Assembly (NCBI GenBank): GCA_039545295.1
Contig: BCIK01000002.1
Location: forward strand, 754,841-818,840
Direction of reading: 5' to 3'
DNA: 64,000 nt
From: Udeniomyces pyricola
Taxonomy: Eukaryota > Basidiomycota > Tremellomycetes > Cystofilobasidiales > Mrakiaceae
Shown here piece after piece: positions 28,035 through 40,660 of this stretch. The notes beneath the pieces were generated by a model that saw nothing but the letters and a program-made list of their open reading frames with translations, did not search any database and was not told the origin of the DNA. The number at the start of each line of letters is the position of its first letter. The stretch's first letter is position 1. The translations under genes and the position numbers were made by a program.

Positions 28035-29871
28035 GGTGTAGGCGAGTAAAGAGTGTGTGTGGGGCTTCGAGACGGGTATGACTATGAGTGAGGAGTACTG
28101 TTGTTGGATGGCGAGGGAGATGTGACCAGGTTCTAGTATGCGCTCGGGGAACTATTGGATGGACCTCTTACTGTTGTAGGTGTACGGGTAGGAGCAAGTC
28201 TAGGTCGAAGGATGTGGCAAGGTCAGAGATTAAAAGAGGAAAGCGAACAAGGGAAAAAAGGCTTTGCGGATGGATTGGATCTGCAACGAACCTCAACGTC
28301 TCGAACTCTGTCTCACGCCAAAAATAAGCTCCAAGGATTGAGCTTGTCCAGGCCTCATTCATCGTTGGTGTAACCATGCTTGGCCAAGTCGATCGAGCTG
28401 AGAACAACAACAACAACCACGACTCCAAGCTAACAAGGGCGGAAATCCGACGGCAAGAACAACGTTGATCTCGCTCTCGGCGCTCGCCGGTGGCCGGCGT
28501 CGCGTAAACCATGAGACGCGTGCCCGATCCGGATCGCCGAATTTTATACCTTAATATCTTTCTTTCTTACTTTCCTCGGCCTGCGGTCCATCCATCGTCT
28601 GATCAGATGAGGCACGACCTCTCATCGAGTCAGCTGGCATCATCGCGAGCTCAAATCGGTGCCTAGGAGTGGCCTGCAATCCTGCATTATACAGTATACA
28701 TGTCCGTCCGCTGATCCCGCGCCATAACTAGCTAGAGTGCTGTACGTCATGACGTAAGAGATACTTTGTCGGCAACTAAATCAAGGACGCGACAACTATC
28801 ATCGGAACGCGTCGACTAACTCACGTTTGCGCATAGCGACACAGTCAAAGAACTCTCATCATTGAGACACAAGAGTCAAAGAGAAAAGAGGAGAGAAGCA
28901 GTAGAAAGAAGGAAGAAGAGACACAAAACGGAAAGTACCACAGGCCGCCGCGGCGTGCGCACGCATACGAGCTAGAGCTAGTCCATCAGCTCCAGCGGAC
29001 CGACGGGACGCCCGACTAGCAGTAAGAGAAGAGGAAGAGGAATGGGGAGGGAGAATCATACGGATTTAGAGGTTAAGGAGAAACAATCACATCCGGGTCG
29101 ACCTCATCGAGTTGCATGAAGACGAAAGGAAGAAACAAGACGAAAAGGGATCGAAGTTGAAGCAAGAAGAAATTAAGGGGGCGCGCGTGAACAGTTGATA
29201 GAGATCCAAGGCCAGGGACGCGACGCGACGAGGGGAAAATTGAACTGAATGAAGGTGTAAAGAACGTCCATGGTTGTGTAATTTATGTAAAAGCGAGGAA
29301 GGGAATGCGTAGACACATCGGTAACTTGTCGAAAGGGTTACAAGACTGCCATGGATGCAACTAGCTACCGCCCGAAAAAAAAAGAGAGACAGAATGGCAA
29401 GGTGAAGATGAGAAGGCAAAGAAAGCAACAGAAAAAAAAGAAAGGGAAAAAAGAGAAGAGATGATCAATTAAAAAGACAGTAAAGGTGAAGTGAGAATGA
29501 TGAGAGGTTGAATATGAAAAGGGTCAGGAACGAGGTATGTAGAGACAAAAGAGGGAGAAAAAAAAAAAGAAGAGTGCACAAGTGAGAGAGAAGAAAAAGA
29601 AAAGCTTGAGAGGCTGGAGATTGAGTGAGAAAGAGAAAAGGGAATCAAGAGAGGAAATGAGCAGGAAAAAAAAAGCGCGTGACATGGAGAAAGCCCGTTC
29701 AGTGTCGTAAAAGCAGAGCGACTCGAATACAGAGATACCAGAAAAGAAAGGAAACAAAGGCTTGGTAAAGTGGATCTAAAGCAAGCTGGATTAGGAACTT
29801 GTATGGATATGGTGTTTGGCGGGAAGGATGGGGAATCAGGATGAATAGGTACAAGAAGGGAGTTGGCGGTT
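28035..29871. other. intergenic region between two minus-strand genes
   Basis: The left part is the promoter of the glutaredoxin-like gene; the right part (about 29360-29870) is purine-rich on the plus strand and is probably the 3' untranslated region of the Cdh1 gene. A 114-codon minus-strand frame at 28168-28512 shows no family features and I do not call it. Confidence 0.5.
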
Positions 29872-32333
29872 TCAGCGGATCTTGGAAAATGGATTGAGAA
29901 CGGAGGATTGGGCGCGATGAGTGTCACGAGGTTTTGCAAAGGCGTTCCAGAATCTGCAATATCGAGAAAAGACGAAAAAGTAAGGGACAGAAGGGGAAGA
30001 AAGCCATCGAACAAGGCCAAGGAGCAACGTCAAGAGAGGTGGGTGGGGTCAACCAACACGCCTCAAAATATGAACCAACACCCTCCTGACAACACGCAGA
30101 AGAAGAGGAACTAACCTCAGTGTCTCGTCGCCTGCACCAGTGCAGATGGTCTGGCCATCTGGGCTCATGGCAAGATAGAGAACTCGATACGTATGACCGG
30201 TAAGGGTCGCGACCTGGCTCATCGATGGGTACTTCCAAATGCAGACTTGGTTCTGGACGGGACCGTTGGAGAAGCCGTGCGTCGAGACAAGCTCGTTGGA
30301 TGTCTTGGACCACATCAAGTTGCATACCTGAGTGGATCGAGCAGGTATACGACAGAGGACACCAAGGCAACGTCAGTATGGACCTCTGCATACATCTGAC
30401 AGAAGAGGGGCAAATACTCAGTATAGCGATGTGAAAGGACCACGCACCTGCGAGCCAGTATCCGTCGCGCTTAGCATGGACCCTGTCAGCGTGTTCCAAA
30501 ATCGAATTTTCTTGTCGGCCGTGCCTCCTCCACTCGCCAATAACCCTCTCTGATGCGGACTCCACGCCATCGCCTTGACGGCCGCCCCGTGCTGGCCAAA
30601 CTTCCACATGGGCTCTCCGCCGTCGGTCCCGTTCCAAATGAGCAACTTGTTGTCATTCCCGCCACTCGCCAGCTGGTTCTCTTCGACGTTCCACTTGAGG
30701 CCACAAACTTCTTGTCGATGACCCGAAAGTGTCCGAAAGGAATGTGACGGTGACCGGACGTCGCGGTGGAGGATTGTTCGATCGCGCGAGCCAGAGGACA
30801 GGATGCCAGAGGACGACCAGGCCAGCGAACCGACGCGAGCAGCATGGCCAGTCATGGTTCGAATCTTTTTGCAACGTTCTGCATCCCAAATTTGGACTTC
30901 GCCCTTGTCCGTGCCGATGGCTATGGTGTTGCCCTGGATAAAATAAGAATCAAAAAGGAAGGGAGATAGAGCAACAACAAGACGATGATTCGTGATCAGT
31001 ATATGCGGTCGAAACCGACCAGGGGAACGACAAGAGTCAAGACACAGACTGCATGCCTTCAAACAAGATCTCGTAATCAAGATCAACACTGACTCTATGC
31101 GTCCAGTTCAGACTCGTCACGGCGTCCGGCGTACTCCGCAGCGGGTCGAGTGGTCTTGTTGGGTTCTCAAAGAGATCACATAGCTTGGTGACTCGGCTTG
31201 TGTTGGCGCTCCAGAGGTAGACACAGCTCGCTAAACCAACACCGAGGACGTTGGTTGCCGACCAATCGACCAAGTTGAGGTAATAGTCGTCTGCCAGGTC
31301 GGGGGCATCGAGCACCTTAAAGGGGCCCTTGGCAATCGTACGAGTTGCTTTGCGTGGGGAGAGGAGAAGTCGTTGAGATTCAGAGGTGACGGGGGATATG
31401 GAGTATGCGTCATGGGTGGGATCATCAAGGTCACCTCTATAGCGGTGAGGCGAAAGGGCAGGAGAGGTGTAGTTGAAGAGTCGCTTCCGCGTCGGCGTTG
31501 TGGGGGTCGGAAAGGGGGAGCCGGTAGAGTACGATTGGGAGGATGTGAGGACGGAAGTAGATGCCGAGCCGGTCGTATGCCGTGCTTGACCTGGCGTCGA
31601 AGATCTCACTGGGGAGCCCGTGTTGAGACCATAATGAGGGATGGATGATACGTGAGTTGAGGAGGGCGGTGAGGGCTGATAGGCCATTCCACTTGCGTGA
31701 GACGAGAGTTCGGCTTTGAGCAGGTGAGAGAATGTTCTATTGGCTTCGTCTAAAGAGAATGAATGACGTAAAGAAGTACTAGGATGAGCACCATCATATG
31801 TTTTTTTTGTGTTCTTCTCCCTTCTATACGTCGTGACTCAATAGGAAAGTGGAGACAGCAGCCGAGTCCAGAGGGTTGGACGATCAAGAGAGCACCAACG
31901 CGAACTGACCCTTCTGAGCGTCTACTTCGCCCATACCGGATCGTTTCTGAGTTTTAGTGGGTGTGGTAGGGCTTCCAGTCTCGCCAAAGAGATGATAAGT
32001 CGCGTTGAGATCTGAGCCATCGCGTGTGGGGATGAAGCGGTCGCCGTAGTCCCTCGCCTTGCGCTTCCCGCTCGCGATGCGACTCAAACTGCCGGGCTTG
32101 ATGGCACTAAAGTCGCCAAACGGGCCCGTGAGACCCTCGTCGCGACGCATCGAAGACGAAGCCAGCGTCGAACGTAGGGGAGAACACAAGGAAGGAGAGT
32201 GGGAGTTGGAGGACATGGGTCCAACTGATGGATGGGCAATGTTGAGGTGGGACGACGACGACGACGGTTCCGGGGATCGGCGAGCAGTGACGTGAGGGCT
32301 AAAGGTTGAGGTTCGCGGACGAGGGCGGTCCAT
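29872..32333 (-). CDS. CDH1: APC/C activator Cdh1 (Fizzy-related)
   Basis: Five exons give 619 residues: 32333-31910, 31749-31094, 30933-30448, 30327-30116 and 29953-29872. Cdh1 binds the anaphase-promoting complex in late mitosis and G1 and recruits D-box and KEN-box substrates. Seen: the C-box region GDRFIPTR in exon 1; [17 protein letters not shown] sequence in exon 2; [19 protein letters not shown], which opens the WD40 propeller; repeats such as [35 protein letters not shown] and [14 protein letters not shown]; and the terminal exon ending NPFSKIR, the C-terminal Ile-Arg tail that docks on APC/C TPR subunits. The Fizzy-related (not Cdc20) branch is favoured by the C-box context and by SRDRTI-type repeats. 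Numerous SP/TP sites in the N-terminal half fit CDK inhibition. The gene is divergent from VPS15. Confidence 0.95.
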
Positions 32334-33131
32334 AGCGGTCGGAAGCAGGCAGGTCGGGGGAACGATGGATGACTTGGTTGAGGAGAGCTCAGAGCTCAGA
32401 TGTATGCGTTGGAGATGGATAAAGAGGTGAGGTAAGGAGCAGGAGAAGAAGAAGACGAAGAAGAAGCAAAAGAAGAAGGCGGGGGCGGGGGCGGGGGACG
32501 CGGGAGGAAGGAGCGCGCGCGGAAAGGGAATGGAAGGGAAGGCGACCGAGGCCTGAGGGGACTGGGCGCGGGCGCGTGAGAGGCAAGCTGGTGGTTTGTG
32601 TCGGGCGTGGGTTGGACTTGGGAGGGTACGTGTTGTATGGTGTGTGTGTTGGCTAGTTTATGAGAACAGGTGGCAGAGAAGAGAGAACGTATAGGGGCGG
32701 CGGGGAGAGGGTTGAAGCAAGCTGGAGGAGAGGCGGAGAAGGAGGAAGCGAGCGGGTGGCGCGTGGAGTGAAGGCTGAGGATATAAAAGGGAAAGGGGTC
32801 GAGGGATCTGAAGGAATGATGGTTTCGATTAGTCTCAAGTGAGGCAACCTGAGGCCTGAGGCAGCTCGAGGCAACCTCCAGAGGCAACCGGCAATCGGAG
32901 CCAGCCCAAAGTCAGCCCAAAGCTAGCCCAAAGCCACAATATTTGCGCTATCAGGTGATCGGTCATGTCCTGCTCGCCTGGATATGATATATCATCGTCC
33001 TGCACGCTCCATGCTCACATCATCAACCAACGCGCGCGCGTCAGCGTCAGCTCCAGTCCGTCTTGTCCTCGTACTTGTTATAAGTGTGTGCCTGCCATCC
33101 ATTCAATCCCTAGCTTCTCCATGACTGTGCG
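32334..33131. promoter_or_regulatory. divergent promoter region of CDH1 and VPS15
   Basis: About 800 bp separate the two ATGs. On the plus strand this holds a GAAGAAGAC-rich purine tract (32440-32480), GGCGGGGGC GC-box-like repeats (32479-32498), a GATATAAAAGG TATA-like site near 32779, and two adjacent short tandem-repeat families at 32838-32937 (GAGGCAACC and AGCCCAAAG words). No gene was seen. Confidence 0.5.
32838..32937. repeat. two adjacent short tandem-repeat families
   Basis: The motif GAGGCAACC occurs three times between about 32841 and 32890 with spacing of about 20-30 bp, then (A/T)AGCCCAAAG-like words recur four times to 32937. Both are upstream of VPS15 by about 200-290 bp. Confidence 0.7.
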
Positions 33132-36100
33132 ATGGGCAACCTTCCATCCTCTGCCTTCACCTCGCCCCGACCCTCCACCACTCTCGACAGCTACGTAGAA
33201 GAGCTCGGCAGAGACGTCGCCTATGAAAAAAGGTGAGTTTACTCATTCATCGCCGCGCTCCTTGCATGCGCTTATTCCTCCTCGCTGACGTTTCCCCATC
33301 TGAGCTGCTCAGTATCGGCACCTCGCGTTTCCTCAAGACCATCAAGGCACGTCATCCCAACGGACCGTTGCTCATCAAAATCTTCCTCAAGTCAGATCCC
33401 TCGACCAGCTTGCTCGTCCATCGCAGGCGTCTCAAAGGTCCGTCCGACCACCGGCTCATCGTTGGCCCTCCTGCCCCGCCAAACGCGACGAATTGTACAA
33501 AGCTCATCTCGAACCTTTACGATTCGCAGTCGATAGAGAAGCCTTAATCGATGTCCCAAATGTGCTGCCTTACCAGACTGTCGTCGAGACGGAAAAGGCA
33601 GCTTATCTCATCCGGCAGTACCAAGCGAGTGACCTCTACGATCGCATCAGGTTCGGTGTCCTCCGTTCTCAATCGCCATTCAGTATGGCCGCCGACGCTA
33701 GTCAGCACGCTGATCCACCAGATTCGTTCTTCATCATTCATCATTTAATAGCACTCGACCCTTCCTAACACCCATCGAAAAGAAGTGGTTCACATACCAG
33801 ATCCTGTGCGGCATGATGGACCTTCACAAGCACGGTGTGAGTGCTCGCCTGCGCATTGACTTGATGCTCAACTCCTTCTCTTCCGATCGAGATCATCGAG
33901 ATGTCTGGCATGATCTGACCAGTTACCACCATAATCCATTCCATCCCATTTTGAAGATACCCCACGGTGACCTCAAACCGTCCAACGTCCTTGTCTCGTC
34001 GTCCGATTACATCTACCTGACCGACCTCTCCCCCTTCAAGCCCGTCTATCTTCCCTCGGATGATCCCTCCATCTTCTCTTTCTTCTTTGACGGACCCTCC
34101 TCCTCAACCTCCCGGCGCTCATGCTACCTTGCACCGGAACGCTTCTTTGCTCCTGGATCGAAGGCGGACCGACGACGACGCGAACGAGAGAGTGAGACTG
34201 ACGCCTCGGCGGGCTGGGAGGACGGCAAGCGGGATGGCAAGGTGACCGAGGCCATGGACGTCTTCTCGGCAGGATGCGTGATTGCAGAGCTCTGGCTCGA
34301 AGGCAAAGATGTATTTAGCTTGAGTGGCATGCTTGCCTGGAAAAAGGGCGAGAGTAGTCCGGAAGGTGTCATTAGTGAAATCGAGGATCAAGGTATTCGG
34401 GTGAGTCATCTCTGGTGGCTTCCCAAAAGGAACTGTGCGATACATGGATGACTGAGCGCTCACTGTTGGGGCTGGTATTTTGGATCAATGGTATACCAGG
34501 ACATGGTGTCTTCGATGATCACCCTCGATCCTGCCTCTCGCCCGACATTTGCCACCCTCCTCGCCCTCCATCAATCGATCACTCTTCCCGACTTTTTCTA
34601 TTCCTTTTTTCATCCCTTTGTTGTAGCACTACATACCCCGTCCTCGGATGGGTCTCGTCCCTCCCCCTTTGCCCGTGCCACGACCGCTGGCGGCACTGTA
34701 GGCGGGGGCTTGATGGCAGATCATCTACCATTGCCCACGTCCTTTGGCGTCGGGCCCAACGATGGAAGAGAGGAAGAGCAACTGCCGGGAGAAGGTGACT
34801 GGAGGATTGGACGACTAAAGAGAGATTGGGAGGGCATCAAGGTTTGGCTCGAGGGAGAAATGGGCGAGAGCCAAGTCTTGGATCACGCACGTAAAGAAGC
34901 GGAGTTGCTCCTACAAGGTTGGTCGTGGTGACTCCTTTCTGGGTTTAAATCCTTTCAATCACACAGGTTCCGCATCAACAAATTGGGTTTGATGGTCTCA
35001 TCTGACAGTTTTTTTTGTCTTTCTTTTTTGTGCTTTCAGACGGACCCGCCCTTCTGCTCCTCAACCTCGTCACGTCCAACATGCGAAACTGTCATCGGCC
35101 AACGTCCAAAGTCATGGCCCTCGAGCTCATCTCAGACCTCCTTCCCCATCTCACGGACGAAGCCAAACTCGATCGCATCGTTCCTTTTGTAATTGCCATG
35201 CTGACGGACGAGTCGCCAGGCGTTCGGAGTCGTGGGATCACGAGCCTAGTTGAAATTGTCAGTGATGTCCTGACAAATGCTTCGTCTGTGGTTCCATAGC
35301 TGAATTTGGACTTTCTCTTTGATCGCAGCTTGAACACACCAAGACCGTCACCCCTTCTAATACGTCGATCCTAACCGAATACGCCCTTCCGCACGCCGCA
35401 CATCTCGCCGTGGACGAAGAGCCCGAGGTCCGAGCCACATGGGCTGGTGCACTCGCTGCTTTGGCCGAGACTGGACGACGCTTTCTCGAGCTTGGAGAGA
35501 GCCTGAAAGCGGTAGGCGGTTTGGGTACGGGCGAGGGTGTAGAAGAGGTATGATTCCCTTATCACCTTTGCTGTTCAAACCGAGCTCGATACCACCCAAG
35601 CTGAACTCGTTGTTTCTTTGGGCTCACTCGGATATAGTTTCTTCAAAATCACGCTCAACTTGAGCTTCATCGACTCATACAAACATCTCTGGCGTCTTTG
35701 CTCTCCGATCCGTCCTCGCTTGTCAAGCGAGCTCTCCTGCCTTCGATTCCCACGTTTTGCGTCTTTTTCGGCCGCTCAAAAACCGACGAGCTTGTACTCT
35801 CTCATCTTTTTACTTATCTCAACGACTCGGATTGGGCCTTGAGATGCGCGTTCTTTGAGGGAATCGTTGGCGTTGGGGCGTTTGTTGGTGGCGAAAAAGT
35901 CGAAGGCTTCGTGCTACCCCTCATGCTGCAAGCGTTGGCAGGTTAGCACTTATCACATTCGGAAAAACCGATCGTTTGAGGCGGCAAATATCTTACCTGC
36001 TTGCCTGTGTTTTTTTTTTTGCCGTAGACCCCGAAGAATCTGTCATTTCCCGGGTGCTCCTTTCCCTCAAAAGTCTGGTCGAGCTTGATCTCTTTGCCAA

Positions 36101-39100
36101 ACTCCGAATTTGGCAGGTGCTTCAAGTGGTCCTTCCATTCCTCGTTCATCCAAACCCTTGGATCAGACAGGGTAGGTTTCTGATGTGTATCCTGCCCCGC
36201 TCGCTGAGTCTCGGGTCTCGAAGGCTGACAACTTATTTGTGAACGTACATGTATACTTGCTCTTTCTCGACCTTGCCGACCCATGTAGCGACTGCCGGGC
36301 TTGTCGCTTCGTTCTCTCGCCGGCTACCAACCCCTGACGTGTGGTGTATTCTCTATCCCAATCTGAGAAGCCATCTCGAGTGCGACATCGTCAGCATCAC
36401 CGACCAGGCCATCCTCGATGCTCTCAAACCACCGGTACGTACCGTCTGCCCAGACATGGAGTGGCTCGTGGACCAATTGCACAACTCTTCTTCTCTGACT
36501 CATCACTTGCGGCATCTCTTTGTGTCTTGCCCTCATTATTCAGCTCTCGCGAGCAAATTTTGAAGGCGCGCTCAACTGGGCCAGTACTACGAGCGACACC
36601 AAGTTTTGGGTACTCAAAGAGGCTCGTGTTTCGACTAAAAAGAAGGCTGCAGGTGGAGGACTTGAGCAGGCTATCGATCCCTCTTTGGATCTCTCTACTG
36701 AGTGAGCTTGATATCAAACATCGTCGCTTAGCGTTGGTTGTCTCAGCTGCTGATCTGACCTTATCTTTCTTTTAAATAGGGACCAGAGCCATCTGACAAA
36801 CTTGCGTCAACGTGGCTTGGGTCGGACAGATGAGGCCAAGCTGATCGTCCTCAAGCCTCATATGATGCGACTTGTCAAAGCCAAAGCTCAGTAAGTCCAT
36901 TTTCGACGGCTCTTTGATGTGGCACAAGTTCTTACGACATTACAGGGAGCATCGACTCATCCGTTGATTCGCCTGTATCTCACCTAGATCTGCCTTTCTC
37001 ACCAGAGTCGATGTGTCCGCCTCCTCCGGCCTGACGCCAACGACACAAGAAATTCCTCTTGTCGGTCTCAAAGTCACCCCCGAGACTGTGTTTGTAAGTC
37101 CTCGGTCACCATCGCATTCCGATGCCCCGTCCCGCCGTCTGAGGAAGCAGCCGAGCACTCGCAGCAATCTCCAGTCCCAATCCAGTCGAGGATTTTCCCT
37201 TAGTCCACTCCAACAACAATTGCAACGACAGTCCTCCATCACGGCCGAGTCCTTTGCTTCTGTTTCCCACGGCGCTTCGCACAGTCGCTCTGCCAGCCCG
37301 TTGCCCCCATTTGCCATGCCCAAATCCCAACCCACACCCCCTTCAAACACCAACCTCGCACGTCCCTCCATCAGTCCATCTGCGTCCGTGACCTCCCTCC
37401 GAAGTCTCTCCATTACTGGCGAGGGCGGCCCTCGGGCTCATCTCAATCGCCACCCACCAAAGTCGTCACCATCCATCTCAGCCGTTCACGCTACAGCGGC
37501 GGGGGTGCTCGAGGTCAGCTCGGCGATGCGAGCCCCGGATGATGAGGACGCTCAGTCCATTTCGGGAAGGTCGACACCTGGACTCGTTTTGCCACGTATG
37601 AGTTCCGCGAAACCCTTAGTGTCCAGCAGTATCTTTACTGGTTACGGTGAGTTTTGATCTACTTTCTTCGAGATCATCCTCTCCTATAGTCCTGGATCAA
37701 ACCTGTCCAGTCAATCGTACGGTCGGTTAGGCTGACACTTCCGTCGTCTGCTTGTCCATAGATGGAACCGATCCAAACCTCCGGACGCTCTTGGAAGGCG
37801 TGTATCTCGAAACGTTCCGAGATCCCCTTCCAAACTTTGGGCCCCGCATCCTGCCCAACGCTACCCGACGCAAGGCTTCCTCGCGTATCCCGCTCAGCTC
37901 TTCCCGTCCACCTCAATCACCTTCAACGCATCACCACAACCCTCTCCTTGATGCGACGCTCATTGCTCAACTCTCAGATTCCCCCGCATCTTCGGCGACG
38001 GTATCTTCGCCCGTTCGCTTCCTGGCCGTCGCGCCTGATAACGTCTTCTTTGTGACTATCTCCGAGACGGGCAGTCTTCGCGTCCGAGATACGGCTCGAT
38101 TGGAACGGAGTGTCTCTGCTCGAGCGAGGTTAGCACACGAGGGTCGGATGCGTCCGACGGCGATGTGCATGATCGAAGCCTCGTATTCGTTTGCGGTCGC
38201 TTGGGAAAATGGCAAAATCGAAGTCTGGAGGGTCCATCTGCAGTCAGGAGGGTCAGCGCCGAAATATAAGGAGTTGGAACTCGTCGCGGCTTATCAACTG
38301 GAGGATGAATCGGGGGATTTCGTCGTGGCTATGACCCATGTCGTTTCAGGTAAGTCTTCAAATCATGCGCATATCTCTTCCCTTTCCACTCCCCATTTTC
38401 CCTCACCCTTTCCCTCTTCTCCTCTCATTTCAAATTGTTCCCGCTTCGAACTTATCGTTCGAAAAATAAGATAAAATAAAAAGAAGGAGCTGCGATTGAC
38501 TTGGAATCTATTCTTTTTGTGTGTCTTTGCCCGCGTGCATGTTCGCTTCCCTTGATATCAATCCATCCAAAGAATTTTCCAACGAGTTGATTTTGGCCAC
38601 CTCGCAATCGCGACTACACACGCTCGATCTCCGAACGCTCCGGATGGTTCGAACCTTGGACTTGCCTCTTCACCTAGGGCCTCCCTCGACCATGGTCTCG
38701 GACGCGACGAACCTCTGGGTCGTCGTTGGAACCGAACTCGGATTTCTTTCGCTCTGGGACCTCCGATTTGGGCTCATGCTTCGGAGTTGGAAAATCCACG
38801 GCACCAGTAGTAGCGAGACACCATTGTCGATGGATTGTGCCATCGCCAGTGTCCGTCAGCTCGTTCCGCATCCGACGAGAGGTCAAGGCAAATGGATCAT
38901 GGTCGCTTGCGGAGGGGACGACGAGGTCTTGCTCCAGACATGGGACGTCGAATCAGGCCATCTCGTCGAAATCTATCGAACAACCACAGCTCTCTCTGAG
39001 CCGGCTTTGGCTCGGCCCATTCAGGTATTCAGCAGCTCGACAACTCCCAGCCTTCCTTTAGTGTCATCTAGTACGACAGTACCCGAACCCGCGTCACTCG

Positions 39101-39986
39101 TGGCATCCCTTCTCGAATCATCGTCATCATCTCCTCATCTTCCTCCAAACCGAGTCCCTTTGGTGTCTCCTCCTTTCACGTTGTCGAATCTCCTCTCTCG
39201 TACGACGACCTCTTCCACGACCTCACTGGCATTCCTCCTCAACCCAGCGTCGCCCGAAACCCACTCGACGACAGCTACCGCCTCGTTTGGATCTCACAAC
39301 ACCACCAAACCCGAACCTTTGACGGACGCAGCATCCACGGCGGTTGGGACGTCGGGAGCAAACCATCATTCCCTTCTTAGATCGCTCCCCGAAGAGGAAC
39401 ACAACAATGGCAGCTCGTCATCGGCGACGATGGGGTTAGCGATTTTTGTAGGGGGAACCGATCGACAACTTCGATGCTTGGACCCGGCTGAATTTGGGAG
39501 AAGTGGTATTATTGGAGGAACGACGACGATGGGTAGTACAGGAGGAGGACAGGAGAACATTTATCGGTGAGTTTGGTTGGCTTGATTCGTGGAAGGGAGA
39601 GGTGTCGAGATGTCGTATCAAATCATCTGGTATACTGAGTTTTGTTTTGCTTTGTTTTTCGTCGTCTTCTTCCTTTTGCTCGTCGTCACGTTTAAACTCG
39701 TTTCGTTCTCAGGACCGATCGAGCGAGTCCGACATCCCCCGTGATCTACACTGAATCCCCCTTCTCCGCATCTTCTTCCTCTCGATCTCGACACCCTCCT
39801 TCACACTCCTCCTCTGAATCCTCTCGGGGCGTCGTCTCCCAACCTCCTCTCCAAGCGCATCAGGCATCGTCGGCGCATCATCGAGCGACCATCACCGCGC
39901 TCGCCGTCGTTCCATCGCCGGTGTCGTTGGCGACATACCTTCTGTCGGGAGACGAAGCGGGCCAACTCAAGGTTTGGAGGTTGTAA
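33132..39986 (+). CDS. VPS15: Vps15-type serine/threonine kinase, PI3-kinase regulatory subunit
   Basis: Vps15 anchors and activates the class III PI3-kinase Vps34 in vacuolar sorting and autophagy. The ATG at 33132 starts MGNLPSS, an N-myristoylation signal as in yeast Vps15. The kinase domain follows: the ATP lysine in PLLIKIFLK, the catalytic loop PHGDLKPSNVLVSS, and YLTDLSPFKP in place of a true DFG, as usual for this family. Then DVFSAGCVIAELWLEG and DMVSSMITLDPASRP. From about 35040 come HEAT-type helices (NCHRPTSKVMALELISDLLP, SLAVFEGIVGVGAFVGGE-like). From about 37770 a WD40 propeller runs to the C-terminus, with IEVWR, LSLWDLRFG and the final LLSGDEAGQLKVWRL. A Ser/Pro-rich linker (37100-37660) separates HEAT and WD40. 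At least a dozen introns; not all junctions were resolved. Confidence 0.95.
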
Positions 39987-40383
39987 CGGCAAGGAAAGGA
40001 TTGTTAGAAGAAGAAGGGCGAGAAGGGAGACGTTAGGGAAGGCTGACAAGAGCCGCGTATTGACAGATGACGATCAGCAAGAGTCAAGCGTGAGCAGAGG
40101 GATGAAACGACGTATAACTTGGCTGGTCTTGCTTTGGTCAGGTATGATGCATAATGAGTCCCACACGTGGCACATGAGCGAAGATTGGATGTTGTCGATC
40201 GGCATGTCGATATCTAAAGGCACGATGTGAATCCTCCGCCGTCTCTTGGTCAAAATGATATGATCAATTATGGAACGACATGTGTGTATGCGTGTTGATG
40301 GATTGAATATTGATGGCGCAGGTTGATGCATATATCGAAGGTCATGTTACATGTTTTTGTTCAATTCTCGACTCTTGGTGCAT

Positions 40384-40401
40384 GATGCATCATGATGCAT
40401 C
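40384..40401. promoter_or_regulatory. perfect 18-bp palindrome upstream of the GFA-type gene
   Basis: GATGCATCATGATGCATC reads the same on both strands and lies 260 bp before the ATG at 40661 and 116 bp before the TATA box. It is a candidate binding site for a dimeric regulator. The palindrome is directly seen; the role is inference. Confidence 0.5.
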
Positions 40402-40519
40402 GGCGAAACCCGGGTCGAAACCAGGCCATGCTCCCTTTAGGACTGGGTGAATCCCGTGATTTCTTGCTTGAGATGTGTGTGGCCTTCGATCTCGTTTCCC
40501 TTCGACCCCCAATATCTCC

Positions 40520-40527
40520 TATATAAG
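40520..40527 (+). promoter_or_regulatory. TATA box of the GFA-type gene
   Basis: TATATAAG is found 134 bp before the ATG at 40661 and is followed by a pyrimidine/CA-rich leader. Confidence 0.5.
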
Positions 40528-40660
40528 TACTTCTGATCCTAACCAGTTCAGCTCCACATTCCACCCAGCCGTCCATTCGTTCGTCTACCCATTGACTTGC
40601 CCAACTCACACCCACACTCACACCCACACCTACTCCCCATCCACCCAGTCACCCAACATC

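Larger units (their letters stand above)
39987..40660. other. intergenic spacer upstream of the GFA-type gene
   Basis: This contains the 3' region of VPS15 and the promoter of the next gene. It includes a perfect 18-bp palindrome at 40384-40401, a TATATAAG at 40520-40527, and a CA-rich leader (CACCCACACTCACACCC near 40609-40630). No gene was seen. Confidence 0.6.

Noticed and set aside
28168..28512. 114-codon minus-strand frame upstream of the glutaredoxin-like gene
   Set aside because: There are no homology-like blocks, no splice support, and it sits in the probable promoter/5' leader.
29469..30020. 183-codon minus-strand frame beyond the Cdh1 gene
   Set aside because: It overlaps the last exon of Cdh1 in another frame and continues into purine-rich 3' untranslated sequence.
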